From: Kitasatospora paranensis
GTDB taxonomy: Bacteria > Actinomycetota > Actinomycetes > Streptomycetales > Streptomycetaceae
Length of the DNA: 64,000 nt
Assembly (NCBI RefSeq): GCF_039544005.1
Contig: NZ_BAABKV010000001.1
Span: 3,658,001-3,722,000 of the forward strand
Direction of reading: 5' to 3'
This document shows positions 1-10,441 of the stretch, one piece after another. A program made the translations under genes and the position numbers. The notes below the pieces were generated by a model. It had not been told where the DNA came from and did not search any database. It saw only the letters and a list, made by a program, of their open reading frames with translations. Each line of letters starts with the position of its first letter. Within the stretch, counting starts at the first letter, position 1.

Positions 1-41
1 GGCGGGACGGGAGCGGGCGGGACGGGAGCGGGCGGGACGGG
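1..41 (-). repeat. 15-bp tandem repeat coding for Pro-rich linker
   Basis: Nearly three copies of the 15-bp unit GGCGGGACGGGAGCG lie head to tail at the left edge. On the minus strand they encode repeated V-P-P-A-P pentapeptides in the kinase linker. The array may continue outside the window. Confidence 0.8.
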
Positions 42-1073
42 GGTGCTGTCGGCCGGCGCTGCCGGCCCGGGCGGCGCTGCCAGGGTCGCGGGCGGCGGAG
101 GGACCGGCATGGTCGGCCCGGTGGGCAGCGGTTCGACCGGCTGCGGTGCGGGCTCGGTGCGGTCCACCACCGGCACCCGCTGGGTGGGCGTGCGGTGCAC
201 CCCGCCGGGCGCCTTCATGCCGAGGGTGTGGCCGGCGGTGACCTCACGGAGCATCCGGGCCGCCTCGTCGGCACCGGGGCGCTCGTCCGGGTCCTTCGCC
301 ATCAGCGCGGCCAGCACCGGCCCGAGCGCGCCGGCCCGGCGGGGCTCCGGCAGCGGGTCGGCGACGACCGCGGCCAGTGTGGTCAGCGGCGAGGTGCGGC
401 GGAACGGCGACTCGCCCTCGACGGCCGCGTACAGCGTGGCCCCCAGGCCCCACAGGTCGGAGGCCGGGCCCGGACGGTCGCCCTGGGCGCGCTCCGGTGC
501 CAGGTAGTCGGGCGAGCCGACCAGGTCGCCGGGGCGGGTGAGCTCGGTGGAGCCCTCGAAGGTGGCGATGCCGAAGTCCAGCAGGACGACCCGGCCGGTG
601 CCCTTCTCCAGCAGGACGTTGGCCGGCTTCACGTCGCGGTGCAGCACGCCGAGCTGGTGGCCGCGGTGCAGCGCGGCCAGCACCTGGAGGCCGACCTCGG
701 CGGCCTCGCGCGGCAGCAGCGTGCCGTCCTGGCTGATCACGTCGGCCAGCGAACGGCCGTCGACCAGCTCCATGACGATCCACGGCCGGCCGTCGTCCTC
801 CAGCACGTCGTGGATGGTGATGACACCCGGGTGCTTGATCCGTGCGGCGGCTCTGGCCTCGCGCTTCATCCGGGACTGGAGGATCTCCAGCTCCTCCTCG
901 TCGAGGTGGCTGACGGTCAGCTCCTTGACCGCGACCTCGCGGTCGAGCATCTCGTCCCGGGCCCGCCAGACGGTGCCCATGCCGCCGCGGCCCAGCCGGT
1001 CGCCCAGCACGTACCGACCCGCGAGCACCCTGCCGGTGTCCCTGGCCCCCGTCGACCGGTCCTGCACGCCCAT
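1..1073 (-). CDS. Serine/threonine protein kinase, partial (C-terminus beyond the window)
   Basis: Hanks-type protein kinase that phosphorylates Ser/Thr on target proteins. It starts with ATG at 1073, preceded by a GGGGGAG ribosome binding site. Visible landmarks are the glycine loop LGRGGMGTVW (about residues 28-36), VAVKEL with the ATP-binding Lys50, catalytic HRDVKPAN (145-152), DFG (166-168) and the SPDYLAPERA activation segment, so it should be active. After about residue 270 it becomes a Pro/Ala/Val-rich linker ending in VPPAP pentapeptide repeats at the window edge. A membrane helix and a sensor domain would be expected further on but cannot be seen. It is the last of three kinase-like genes in the same direction. 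Confidence 0.93.
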   Translation of the reverse strand, partial: MGVQDRSTGARDTGRVLAGRYVLGDRLGRGGMGTVWRARDEMLDREVAVKELTVSHLDEEELEILQSRMKREARAAARIKHPGVITIHDVLEDDGRPWIVMELVDGRSLADVISQDGTLLPREAAEVGLQVLAALHRGHQLGVLHRDVKPANVLLEKGTGRVVLLDFGIATFEGSTELTRPGDLVGSPDYLAPERAQGDRPGPASDLWGLGATLYAAVEGESPFRRTSPLTTLAAVVADPLPEPRRAGALGPVLAALMAKDPDERPGADEAARMLREVTAGHTLGMKAPGGVHRTPTQRVPVVDRTEPAPQPVEPLPTGPTMPVPPPPATLAAPPGPAAPADSTPVPPAPVPPAPVP

Positions 1074-1220
1074 GGCGACCGCTCCCCCATCCTCAGTCCA
1101 CCGTCACCGTGACGGAGGTATCGGTGCACCGCAGACTCACCGCACGGACATCTTCCAACTCCAGGTTAGGCGGCGCTCCGCCGGGGCCCGAATCCCCTCC
1201 CGCGCCGGAACGGGGGCCGC

Positions 1221-2291
1221 TCAGCCCGCGACCAGGACCACGGCCGCCAGCCCGGCGATCAGGGTCAGCAGCACACCGCCGACCAGCAGCGGGCCCAGCA
1301 GCGCGGGCGGGACGCGCGGCGGACGGGCGGGCCCGCCGGCCGCCCGCTCCACCGCACGCGAACGGCGGGAGCGCGGCACCGGCGCGAGCGCGGCGGGGCG
1401 CGGCACCGGCAGCAGCGGCGGCTCGTCCTGCGGACCGTACGGCTCGGGCGCGCCGGCCAGCAGGGCGCGCAGCCGGGCCTGGGCCTGCTCGGCGGTCGGC
1501 CGGGCGGCGGCCGGCGCGAGCAGGTCCTCGACCAGGCCGCGCAGCGGGCCGCAGCCGTCCGCGGGATAGCGTCGGCCGTCGCGGACGGCGCCGAGCAGGG
1601 TCGGCAGGTCCGTCTCCGGGTAGGGGCTGTGACCGGTGAGCAGGCGGTACAGCAGGACACCGAGCGACCAGCAGTCCGCCGCGGGCCCGGAGTCGGGCGG
1701 CCAGCGCTCCGCCCGGGCGCCGACCAGGTCGGCGCGGGCCTCGTACACCCGGCGCGGGACGGGGCCGCCGAGCTGGGCGGCGAGCGCCTCCTGGGCGGCG
1801 CCGAGGAGCAGGCCGCCGAGCAGGGCGGCGCCGTCCTCGCAGACCAGCACCGCGTCCGCGGTGACGTTGCCGTGCACGAGGCCGGCCTCGTGGAGGGCGC
1901 GCAGCGCTCCGGCCAGGTCCGCCCCCAGTTCGGCGACCCGGAAGGGCGGAACGGGGCCGGCCCCGGCGAGTTCGGAGAGCGCGGATCCCGGTGCGCCTTC
2001 CTCGGCGACCCACAGCAGCCCGGCGTCGGCGGCCGCTCCGCTCTGGGCGAGCAGCCGGGGGTGGCGCGGGAGCTGCGCGGCGAGAGCGGCCACCTGCCCG
2101 GCGAGCCGGATCCCGAGCGGGGCGTCGCTCTGCTCGTACACCTGGTCGGGAACGAGGAGTTCCGGCAGGTCCAGGGCGTGCAGCAGGACCGGCGCGCCGG
2201 TGGCGGTGTCCTGCGCGGGCAGGACTTCGCCGACCGGACGGTCCGTCACCCGGTACCTTCCGGCCACCATCTGACCCGGGGCCGCTCGCAT
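1221..2291 (-). CDS. Membrane-anchored protein kinase-like pseudokinase
   Basis: A 356-residue protein with the overall kinase-fold pattern (start GRYRVTDR, C-lobe DCWSLGVLLYRLLTG) but without the catalytic residues. The glycine loop is degraded (residues 18-26), the VAIK lysine is missing (LLHALDL near 37-42), HRD is replaced by HGN at 140-142, and the DFG position reads LLGGLLLG near 158-164. A C-terminal hydrophobic segment ends the protein almost at the membrane, leaving no extracellular domain. ATG 2291 follows an AGAGGAA ribosome binding site. It lies between two intact-looking kinases, which suggests a regulatory or scaffold partner; that role is inference. Confidence 0.85.
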   Translation of the reverse strand: MRAAPGQMVAGRYRVTDRPVGEVLPAQDTATGAPVLLHALDLPELLVPDQVYEQSDAPLGIRLAGQVAALAAQLPRHPRLLAQSGAAADAGLLWVAEEGAPGSALSELAGAGPVPPFRVAELGADLAGALRALHEAGLVHGNVTADAVLVCEDGAALLGGLLLGAAQEALAAQLGGPVPRRVYEARADLVGARAERWPPDSGPAADCWSLGVLLYRLLTGHSPYPETDLPTLLGAVRDGRRYPADGCGPLRGLVEDLLAPAAARPTAEQAQARLRALLAGAPEPYGPQDEPPLLPVPRPAALAPVPRSRRSRAVERAAGGPARPPRVPPALLGPLLVGGVLLTLIAGLAAVVLVAG

Positions 2292-2512
2292 GTGGATTCC
2301 TCTCGCCCCGGCCAGCGTACGTCGCCGCGGGCCCGGGATCGCCCCCGTGGGAGGGACGGATCCGACCGGCACCGGCCCCGACCTGGCGGGCTGCCCCGCC
2401 GGGCCGTCCGCGGCCCGGGCCGCGTCCGCCGGCGTCCGGTCGCCCCCGGGGTGAAGGACGGCCCGCGGCGCGGCGCGGTTGCGCCGACGGACGGACGGGC
2501 GGGCTGGCGGCG

Positions 2513-4435
2513 CTACGGGGCCGGCTGGAAGCTGTCGAAGCCGGTGGTGCGGGCCGCGGTGTTGGCGGCGGAGTTCCAGTCGGCGTCCGCCGACGTCCAC
2601 AGGAGCGCGTAGCCGTACTTGCCGTTGCCGGTGACGAAGCCGCGGTTGAGCGAGTGGTTGGTGGTGCCGCTGCCGGACGTCCACTCCCAGTCTGCCGCGT
2701 TCGTCCACTGCCGGTAGGTGATCGCCTGGAGCTGGATGCGGTGGTAGTTGCGGGCGTTGAGGCCCTTCTCGGCGGACTGCCAGTCGGCGATGGCGCTGGG
2801 GCTCGCGCCGACCTTCCAGTCGACGAGGAGCTTCAGGCCGTTGCCCTCGAAGACGTGGCTGGTGGCGTCGTAGCCCTGGCCCTTGTCGGCGAGCCACTGC
2901 GGCAGCACGATCGAGAAGCCGGAGTCGTCGCGGTACGTCCGGTAGCCGTCCGGCACGGCCGCGCCGGGGACCGGGGCGGCGGTGCCGCCCGGCGGGTCGC
3001 CCGCCGGGCCGGTCGGCGAGGGCTGCGCGGAGCCGCCCGGGCCGGTCGCGGACGCCGCGGCGGAGGCCGCGCCGGACGGCGGGCCGGAGGGGGCGGCCTT
3101 CGAGACCGCGGAGGCGGCCGGCGCGGCGCCCGCACCGTCGGCGGAGGAGGAGCCTGCGCCCGTCCCCTTGTCGTGGTGGTTCAGCAGCACCACGGTGACC
3201 GCGACGAGGACGAGGACCAGCAGGACGGCTGCCCCGGCGAGCACGGCCGGCGCCGGGCGGCGGCGCTCGCGCGGCGCCCCGGACGGCGGCACCGCACCCA
3301 TCGGCGCGGTGTGCGCGGCCGCGGGTACCGACGCGGCGGCCGCCGGCACCGGGGCCGGTGCCGGTGCGGGTATCGGTTCGGCCGACCGGCTGCCGACCCG
3401 GACGGTGCCGACCCGGCCGCGCCGGGCGGGCGCCGGCCGGGTGGGCTCGGCGGCCGGACCGGCCGGCTCCTCGGCGGGCAGCCCGGGCTTCTCCGCGGCC
3501 GACGGGACCGGCGGGGCCGACGCAGGGGCCGGCTTCGCGGCGGGGACGGCCGTGGCCGCGACCGGGGGCGCGGTCTGCTGGGTGGTGGACTCGGCCCGGG
3601 CGGTGTCGTCAGCGACGATCCGGCGCAGCATCGAGCGGGTGGTGGAGGCGTCGAGGCGCAGCTCCGGGTCCTTCTCCAGCAGCCGCTCGATGACCGGGCG
3701 CAGCGCCCCGGCGTTGGCGGGCGGCGGCAGTTCCTCGGTCATCACCGCGGTCAGGGTGGCCAGCGCCGAGCCCCGGTCGTAGGGCGGCTTGCCCTCGACC
3801 ATGGCGTACAGGGTGCCGCCGAGCGACCAGAGGTCGGCGGGCGGTCCGGGCTTGCGGCCGCGGGCGCGCTCCGGGGAGATGTACGAGGGGGCGCCGACCA
3901 GCATGCCGGTGGAGGTGACCGAGGTGTCGCCCTCGACGCTGGCGATGCCGAAGTCGGTGAGCACCACCCGGCCGTCGTCGCCGATCAGCACGTTGGACGG
4001 CTTCACGTCGCGGTGCAGGATGCCCTGGGCGTGCGCGGCGTCCAGCACGCCGAGGACGTCGAGGGCGATCGCGGCGGCGCGGGCGGGGGCCAGCGGGCCC
4101 TCCTCGGCGATCACGTCGGCCAGCGAACGGGACTCCACCAGCTCCATGACGATCCAGGGCCGGTCGTCCTCCTCGACCACGTCGAAGACGGTGACGGCGG
4201 CGGTGTGCCGGATCCGGGCGGTGGCCTTGGCCTCGCGCAGGGTGCGGACGATCAGGCGGTGCTTCTCCTCCTCGTCCACGCCGCCGTGCATGCGCAGTTC
4301 CTTGACGGCGACGACCCGGCCGAGCATCTCGTCCTCGGCCCGCCAGACGGTGCCCATGCCGCCCCGGCCGAGCACCTCGCTCAGCCGGTACCGTCCGGCC
4401 AGCAGACGGCCGGTGGGCTCCTGCGGCTGCGTCAT
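2513..4435 (-). CDS. Serine/threonine protein kinase with extracellular C-terminal domain
   Basis: A 640-residue receptor-like Hanks kinase. The catalytic domain spans about residues 15-275, with glycine loop LGRGGMGTVW, Lys45 in VAVKEL, HRDVKPSN (141-148), DFG (161-163) and the SYISPERARG segment. A long Pro/Ala linker leads to one transmembrane helix at about 397-418. The outer part begins with an Ala/Ser/Gly-rich spacer and ends in a globular Trp-rich domain (about 490-640) of the kind used for sensing at the cell surface; its ligand is unknown. ATG 4435 follows GGGGAG. The kinase domain resembles the gene at 1-1073 closely. Confidence 0.94.
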   Translation of the reverse strand: MTQPQEPTGRLLAGRYRLSEVLGRGGMGTVWRAEDEMLGRVVAVKELRMHGGVDEEEKHRLIVRTLREAKATARIRHTAAVTVFDVVEEDDRPWIVMELVESRSLADVIAEEGPLAPARAAAIALDVLGVLDAAHAQGILHRDVKPSNVLIGDDGRVVLTDFGIASVEGDTSVTSTGMLVGAPSYISPERARGRKPGPPADLWSLGGTLYAMVEGKPPYDRGSALATLTAVMTEELPPPANAGALRPVIERLLEKDPELRLDASTTRSMLRRIVADDTARAESTTQQTAPPVAATAVPAAKPAPASAPPVPSAAEKPGLPAEEPAGPAAEPTRPAPARRGRVGTVRVGSRSAEPIPAPAPAPVPAAAASVPAAAHTAPMGAVPPSGAPRERRRPAPAVLAGAAVLLVLVLVAVTVVLLNHHDKGTGAGSSSADGAGAAPAASAVSKAAPSGPPSGAASAAASATGPGGSAQPSPTGPAGDPPGGTAAPVPGAAVPDGYRTYRDDSGFSIVLPQWLADKGQGYDATSHVFEGNGLKLLVDWKVGASPSAIADWQSAEKGLNARNYHRIQLQAITYRQWTNAADWEWTSGSGTTNHSLNRGFVTGNGKYGYALLWTSADADWNSAANTAARTTGFDSFQPAP

Positions 4436-4803
4436 CGGTGCGCTCCCCAAGGTTGCTGGCCAGGCGCGACGGCCCGGGTGTGCCGGCCGCGGACGGTCTC
4501 CGACCACAGGCGGGGCCCGGCCGGGCGGCGTTGACGGCGCGTCGGGCCGCAGCAGGCGAAGCGGGCCCGTGAACGCCAAGTGTCCATCATCCCCTGTGAC
4601 TCGGGCCCGCGACCAATCGGCCCCGGGGGTTCCGGCCGCCCGGCCGCCCGGTTCGTGATCGAAAAGGCGGGTCCGCACAGGGGTCGTCCGCCGCGGCGGC
4701 ACACGGATGTTCACCGGATCTCCCCGCAGGCCGCACCGGATCCGCCCACGACGGAGCCCCCGGGTCGCCGCGGGATGCGGCGGCCCGGGGGCTCCGGGAG
4801 GCG
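4436..4803. other. Intergenic region upstream of the kinase gene
   Basis: 368 bases. It holds the guaB3 terminator hairpin at 4753-4795 and presumably the promoter of the kinase gene starting at 4435. I see no further gene in it. Confidence 0.6.
4753..4795 (-). terminator. Terminator of guaB3
   Basis: Perfect 12-bp inverted repeat GGAGCCCCCGGG / CCCGGGGGCTCC (4753-4764 and 4784-4795), with an extra inner CGCCGC/GCGGCG pairing, just past the guaB3 stop. There is no U-tract, as is usual for Streptomyces terminators. Confidence 0.8.
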
Positions 4804-5931
4804 TCAGCGGTGGTCGGCCGTCGGGTTGACGGTGACCTCGACGCGCTGGAACTCCTTCAGCTCCGAGTAGCCGGTGGTGGCCATCGCACGGCGCAGCGCA
4901 CCGAAGAGGTTCATGGTGCCGTCGGGGGTGTGCGACGGGCCGGTGAGGATCTCCTCGGTGGTGCCGACCGTGCCGAGGTCGACCTTCTTGCCGCGCGGCA
5001 CGTCCTCGTGGACGGCCTCCATGCCCCAGTGGTGGCCCTTGCCGGGCGCGTCGGTGGCGCGCGCCAGCGCGGCCCCGATCATCACCGCGTCCGCGCCGCA
5101 GGCGACGGCCTTGGCGAGGTCGCCGCTGTAGCCCACGCCGCCGTCGGCGATGACGTGCACGTAGCGGCCGCCCGACTCGTCCATGTAGTCGCGGCGGGCC
5201 GCGGCCACGTCGGCGACGGCGGTGGCCATCGGCACCTGGATGCCGAGCACGTTGCGGGTGGTGTGCGCGGCACCGCCGCCGAAGCCGACCAGCACGCCGG
5301 CCGCGCCGGTGCGCATCAGGTGCAGCGCGGCGGTGTACGTGGCGCAGCCGCCGACGATCACCGGCACGTCGAGCTCGTAGATGAACTGCTTGAGGTTGAG
5401 CGGCTCGGCGGCGCCGGAGACGTGCTCGGCGGAGACCGTGGTGCCGCGGATCACGAAGACGTCCACGCCGGCGTCGACGACGGCCTTGGAGAACTCGGCG
5501 GTGCGCTGCGGGGAGAGCGCGGCGGCGGTGACCACACCGGAGTCGCGGATCTCCTTGATGCGCTGCCCGATCAGTTCGGCCTTGATCGGCTCGGCGTAGA
5601 TCTCCTGGAGGCGGCGGGTGGCGGCGGCCTCGTCGGAGATGGCGGCGATCTCCTCCAGCAGCGGCTGCGGGTCCTCGTAGCGGGTCCACAGGCCTTCGAG
5701 GTTGAGCACGCCGAGGCCGCCGAGGTTGCCGATGGCGATGGCCTGCTGCGGCGAGACCACGCTGTCCATCGGCGCCGCCAGGAAGGGCAGCTCGAAGCGG
5801 TAGGCGTCGATCTGCCAGGCGATCGAGACCTCCTTCGGGTCACGCGTACGGCGGCTGGGGACGACGGCGATGTCGTCGAAGGAGTACGCCCGGCGGCCGC
5901 GCTTGCCTCGCCCGATCTCGATCTCAGTCAC
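4804..5931 (-). CDS. guaB3: GuaB3 family IMP dehydrogenase-like protein
   Basis: A 375-residue TIM-barrel protein of the IMPDH/GMP reductase superfamily, without the CBS pair found in GuaB. It starts with GTG 5931 after AGAAGGG. Family marks include SFDDIAVVPSRRTRDP, LAAPMDSVVSPQ and VIADGGVGYSGDLAKA. The catalytic-loop segment corresponding to GPGSICTTR of guaB here reads GGGAAHTTR, so His (about residue 223) stands where the IMPDH cysteine would be. It sits directly downstream of guaB, as in other actinomycetes. Some GuaB3 proteins from other bacteria are GMP reductases; which reaction this one performs cannot be told from sequence alone. Confidence 0.9.
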   Translation of the reverse strand: MTEIEIGRGKRGRRAYSFDDIAVVPSRRTRDPKEVSIAWQIDAYRFELPFLAAPMDSVVSPQQAIAIGNLGGLGVLNLEGLWTRYEDPQPLLEEIAAISDEAAATRRLQEIYAEPIKAELIGQRIKEIRDSGVVTAAALSPQRTAEFSKAVVDAGVDVFVIRGTTVSAEHVSGAAEPLNLKQFIYELDVPVIVGGCATYTAALHLMRTGAAGVLVGFGGGAAHTTRNVLGIQVPMATAVADVAAARRDYMDESGGRYVHVIADGGVGYSGDLAKAVACGADAVMIGAALARATDAPGKGHHWGMEAVHEDVPRGKKVDLGTVGTTEEILTGPSHTPDGTMNLFGALRRAMATTGYSELKEFQRVEVTVNPTADHR

Positions 5932-6061
5932 TTCGAGCCCTTCTGCTGCTTTTCTTCTCCCGGCGGGGTCACCCCGGCCGGGACCAGTATCCCGCAACGG
6001 CCGGACCGCCCGCCGCACCCGTCCGCGACACGGTCACCGCGCCCCGGCCGGGCGGGACGCG

Positions 6062-6100
6062 CGAGGGCCCGCCGCCGCGGGGTGCGGGGGCGGGCCCTCG
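6062..6100 (-). terminator. Terminator of guaB
   Basis: Inverted repeat CGAGGGCCCGCC / GGCGGGCCCTCG (6062-6073 and 6089-6100), 12 bp with a 15-nt loop, directly after the guaB stop. Confidence 0.8.
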
Positions 6101-6112
6101 GGGGTGCCGCGG

Positions 6113-7723
<1,611 letters not shown>

Positions 7724-7895
7724 TCACACCCGCGCGCACCGGCTCGGGCCGACCGCCAAGACGCCGCAATGCCTGGAGGATCCTCCGAAGGATCACCGCC
7801 CGCACCCACGAAACTCTGGCAACCCGCCCAGGTGCCGATACCCCATGGTACTGGTGCCCGGCGTGTCGGATGGCGCCCCATCGACAACACCGGAA

Positions 7896-8587
7896 TCAGG
7901 AGGACTCTTCCGCGAGCGCGCGCAGCCGGCTCAGGGCCCGGTGCTGGGCGACCCGGACGGCCCCGGGGGACATCCCGAGCACCTCGCCGGTCTCCTCGGC
8001 GGACAGCCCGGCGGCGACCCGGAGCAGCACGAGTTCGCGCTGGCGGGCCGGCAGGTTGGAGAGCAGTTCCTTGATCCAGGCGGCGTCGCTGCTGAGCAGC
8101 GCGCGCTCCTCGGGGCCGAGCGACTCGTCCGGGGTCTCCGGGAGGTCGCCGGGGGGATCACGGTGGAGCCGGGGCCCCGCATCGCGGCCCGCTGCAGGTC
8201 GGCGATCTTGTGGGCGGCGATGCCGTAGACGAACGCCTCGAACGGCCGCCCCTCGTCGCGGTAGCGCGGCAGGGCGCAGAGCACCGCGACGCAGACCTCC
8301 TGGACGACGTCGTCCACATGGTGCCGGGCGCCGCCGGGCAGCCGCACGAGACGGCCCCGGCAGTACCGGACGGCGAGCGGGTGGACGTAGGCGAGCAGGG
8401 CGTCGACGGCCGGGCCCTCGCCCGCGACGGCGGCCGCCACCACCTCGTTCAGCTGCGGTGACGGGCCGTTCCCGAGGACGGGACGGCGCGCCGCGGCGGA
8501 TTCGGCGTACGACGCCGCACCCGGGCCGTCGGGCTCCGCCTCGTCGGGCCGCTCCACACCGGGGGCGGCGGGCTCGTCGTCACGCAT
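7896..8587 (-). CDS. shbA: RNA polymerase sigma factor ShbA/SigD-type (one-base frameshift as sequenced)
   Basis: Sigma-70 family factor. ShbA in Streptomyces griseus drives transcription of the principal sigma gene hrdB. Region 2 is clear ([18 protein letters not shown], then [19 protein letters not shown]). The frame breaks at the G6 run 8151-8156. With one base added it continues through [17 protein letters not shown] to region 4 ([18 protein letters not shown], then [16 protein letters not shown]) and a TGA at 7896, giving 230 residues. The order guaB - shbA - bldM - whiD agrees with Streptomyces. Since hrdB expression depends on it, sequencing error is the likelier cause. The start at ATG 8587 has a weak ribosome binding site. 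Confidence 0.85.
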
Positions 8588-8834
8588 CGGTCCATCGTGC
8601 CTGGTCGCCTCCGGGAACGCGGCACCGCGTCCGGAGTTGTGCACCGGAACGTTATGCGTGGCCGCCGTTCGCACCGCACCGCCTCCCGCCCGTGTGCCTG
8701 CCGTGCCTGCTGCGGTCGCACTCGTCTCCGCAGTACCTGTCCGCTGGTTCCCGAGGTGCTCCACTCCTCCATGGTGCAGCCTCGGGAGCGCGGCGTCACA
8801 CGTCCGGGCGAGGGAACCGTCGGACGGCACCCTC

Positions 8835-9446
8835 TCAGCGCACCAGACCCCAGCGGAAGCCGAGCGCCACGGCGTGCGCACGGTCGGATGCGCCGAGCTT
8901 CTTGAACAGGCGCCTGGCGTGCGTCTTCACGGTGTCCTCGGAGAGGAACAGCTCGCGGCCGATCTCCGCGTTGCTGCGCCCGTGGCTCATGCCCTCCAGC
9001 ACCTGGATCTCGCGGGCGGTGAGCGTGGGCGCGGCCCCCATGTCGGGGCTGCGCAGCCGGCGCGGCGCGAGGCGCCAGGTCGGGTCGGCGAGCGCCTGGG
9101 TGACGGTGGCCCGCAGCTCGGCGCGCGAGGCGTCCTTGTGCAGGTAGCCGCGGGCGCCGGCGGCGACCGCGAGGGCCACGCCGTCGAGGTCCTCGGCGAC
9201 GGTGAGCATGATGATGCGGGCGCCCGGGTCGGCGGACAGCAGCCGCCGGACCGTCTCCACCCCGCCGAGGCCGGGCATCCGGACGTCCATCAGAACGAGA
9301 TCGGAGCGGTCGGCCACCCAGCGGCGGAGGACCTCCTCACCGTTCGTCGCAGTGGTCACCCGGTCGACGCCGGGCACGGTCGCGACCGCTCGGCGAAGCG
9401 CCTCCCGGGCGAGCGGGGAATCGTCGCAGACGAGTACGGATGTCAT
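8835..9446 (-). CDS. bldM: Response regulator BldM
   Basis: Orphan developmental response regulator (203 residues) needed for aerial hyphae and spore formation. It acts as a homodimer or as a heterodimer with WhiI. The receiver domain spans about 1-120 with the acidic pair DD (8-9), Asp54 in LVLMDVRMPG and Lys in GYLHKDAS. A LuxR-type helix-turn-helix follows (LTAREIQVLEGMSHGRSNAEIG, then LFLSEDTVKTHARRLFKKLG). ATG 9446 follows GGAGGA. The protein is nearly identical to what is known from streptomycetes. It is divergent from whiD across a 585-base gap. Confidence 0.96.
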   Translation of the reverse strand: MTSVLVCDDSPLAREALRRAVATVPGVDRVTTATNGEEVLRRWVADRSDLVLMDVRMPGLGGVETVRRLLSADPGARIIMLTVAEDLDGVALAVAAGARGYLHKDASRAELRATVTQALADPTWRLAPRRLRSPDMGAAPTLTAREIQVLEGMSHGRSNAEIGRELFLSEDTVKTHARRLFKKLGASDRAHAVALGFRWGLVR

Positions 9447-10031
9447 GACCGTCCTCCGCAGCTGATCCGCGTCACGTTGAGCCTCCTGGCTGGTACGAAC
9501 TCTCTCCGACACGGCCGATTGGCGACGGACCCCGTTCTGATCGCCGATGCCACCGCGATCGTTCCCGACGTCCAGCGCCCGCTAACCGCCTCCGTACATC
9601 CAACGACCGTCACTCGAATGAGTTACGGCCTTCGGGGCCATCTCCACCACTGTACGTGGCCGACCCATCACGCATCAGCCACCTCGCGGTGCACACGCCG
9701 CAGTTTTGTGCAGCTCGTGCGCGGTCCGTGCGGCGCGTGCGCCCGGATCCGGGGCCTCGCGCCCCCGGAGCGGACTCCGTGCCACCCGATTGCCACGCGG
9801 AGCCTGCCGGAGGTCATGCCCCATTTGTCCGTTTTTATAGCTTCTATACGGTCATTGACTGTTGTGTCCGTGTGTGGGTGACTTGTCCTGGTGGGTGGCG
9901 TAAGTCATATTTCCAGGTGTCCGTACCGGCCCCGTGCAGCCTCGCCGCAGCCGCAGGCCCCGAGTCCTCAGCCGTCGAGTCCTTAGCCCCGAGTCCCAGC
10001 CCCGAGTCCTGAGCCCTTGAGAGGAAGAGCC
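9447..10031. other. Long divergent promoter region between bldM and whiD
   Basis: 585 bases without a credible gene. It should carry the promoters of bldM (leftward) and whiD (rightward). The stretch 9820-9915 is unusually AT-rich for this genome. Four imperfect tandem repeats end just before the whiD ribosome binding site (9958-10013). Confidence 0.7.
9958..10013 (+). repeat. Four imperfect tandem repeats in the whiD leader
   Basis: Units of 13-15 bp based on CCCCGAGTCCTNAG lie at 9958-9971, 9972-9986, 9987-9999 and 10000-10013. They end 18 bases before the whiD start codon. Each contains CGAGTCC. Function unknown. Confidence 0.75.
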
Positions 10032-10361
10032 ATGGCAGATTTCTCCCGCCTCCCCGGCCCCAACGCAGACCTCTGGGACTGGCAGCTCTCCGCCGCCTGC
10101 CGCGGCGTGGACAGCTCGCTCTTCTTCCACCCCGAGGGCGAGCGAGGGGCCGCGCGCAGCTCGCGCGAGGCGAGCGCCAAGGAGGTCTGCATGCGGTGCC
10201 CCGTCCGGGCCCAGTGCGCGGCACACGCGCTGGCCGTCCGCGAGCCGTACGGCGTGTGGGGCGGCCTGACCGAGGACGAGCGCGAGGAGCTGCTGGGCCG
10301 TGCCCGCCACCGTCAGCTGGTCGAGGTGCCGCTGGCGATGCCGGCCGGCATCCGGCGCTGA
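10032..10361 (+). CDS. whiD: WhiB-like iron-sulfur sporulation regulator WhiD
   Basis: A 109-residue Wbl protein. The cluster ligands Cys23, Cys53, Cys56 and Cys62 are present, and the GVWGG turn is at about 74-78. WhiD binds a [4Fe-4S] cluster, interacts with region 4 of the principal sigma factor and is needed for late spore maturation. ATG 10032 has GAGGAAG upstream. The first 90 residues agree closely with streptomycete WhiD, and the bldM neighbour supports the assignment. The C-terminal 20 residues are variable in the family. Confidence 0.95.
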   Translation: MADFSRLPGPNADLWDWQLSAACRGVDSSLFFHPEGERGAARSSREASAKEVCMRCPVRAQCAAHALAVREPYGVWGGLTEDEREELLGRARHRQLVEVPLAMPAGIRR

Positions 10362-10441
10362 GCGCCCGTCAGGGTCCGACGGGACGCACGTCACCGGAGC
10401 ACCGGCGAGGAAACGTTTCACCGTCGTCGGCGGCGGACCGC

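Noticed and set aside
1991..4534. An 847-codon open frame opposite the pseudokinase and kinase genes
   Set aside because: Low-complexity Gly/Ala/Arg product with no domain, antisense to well-supported kinase genes.
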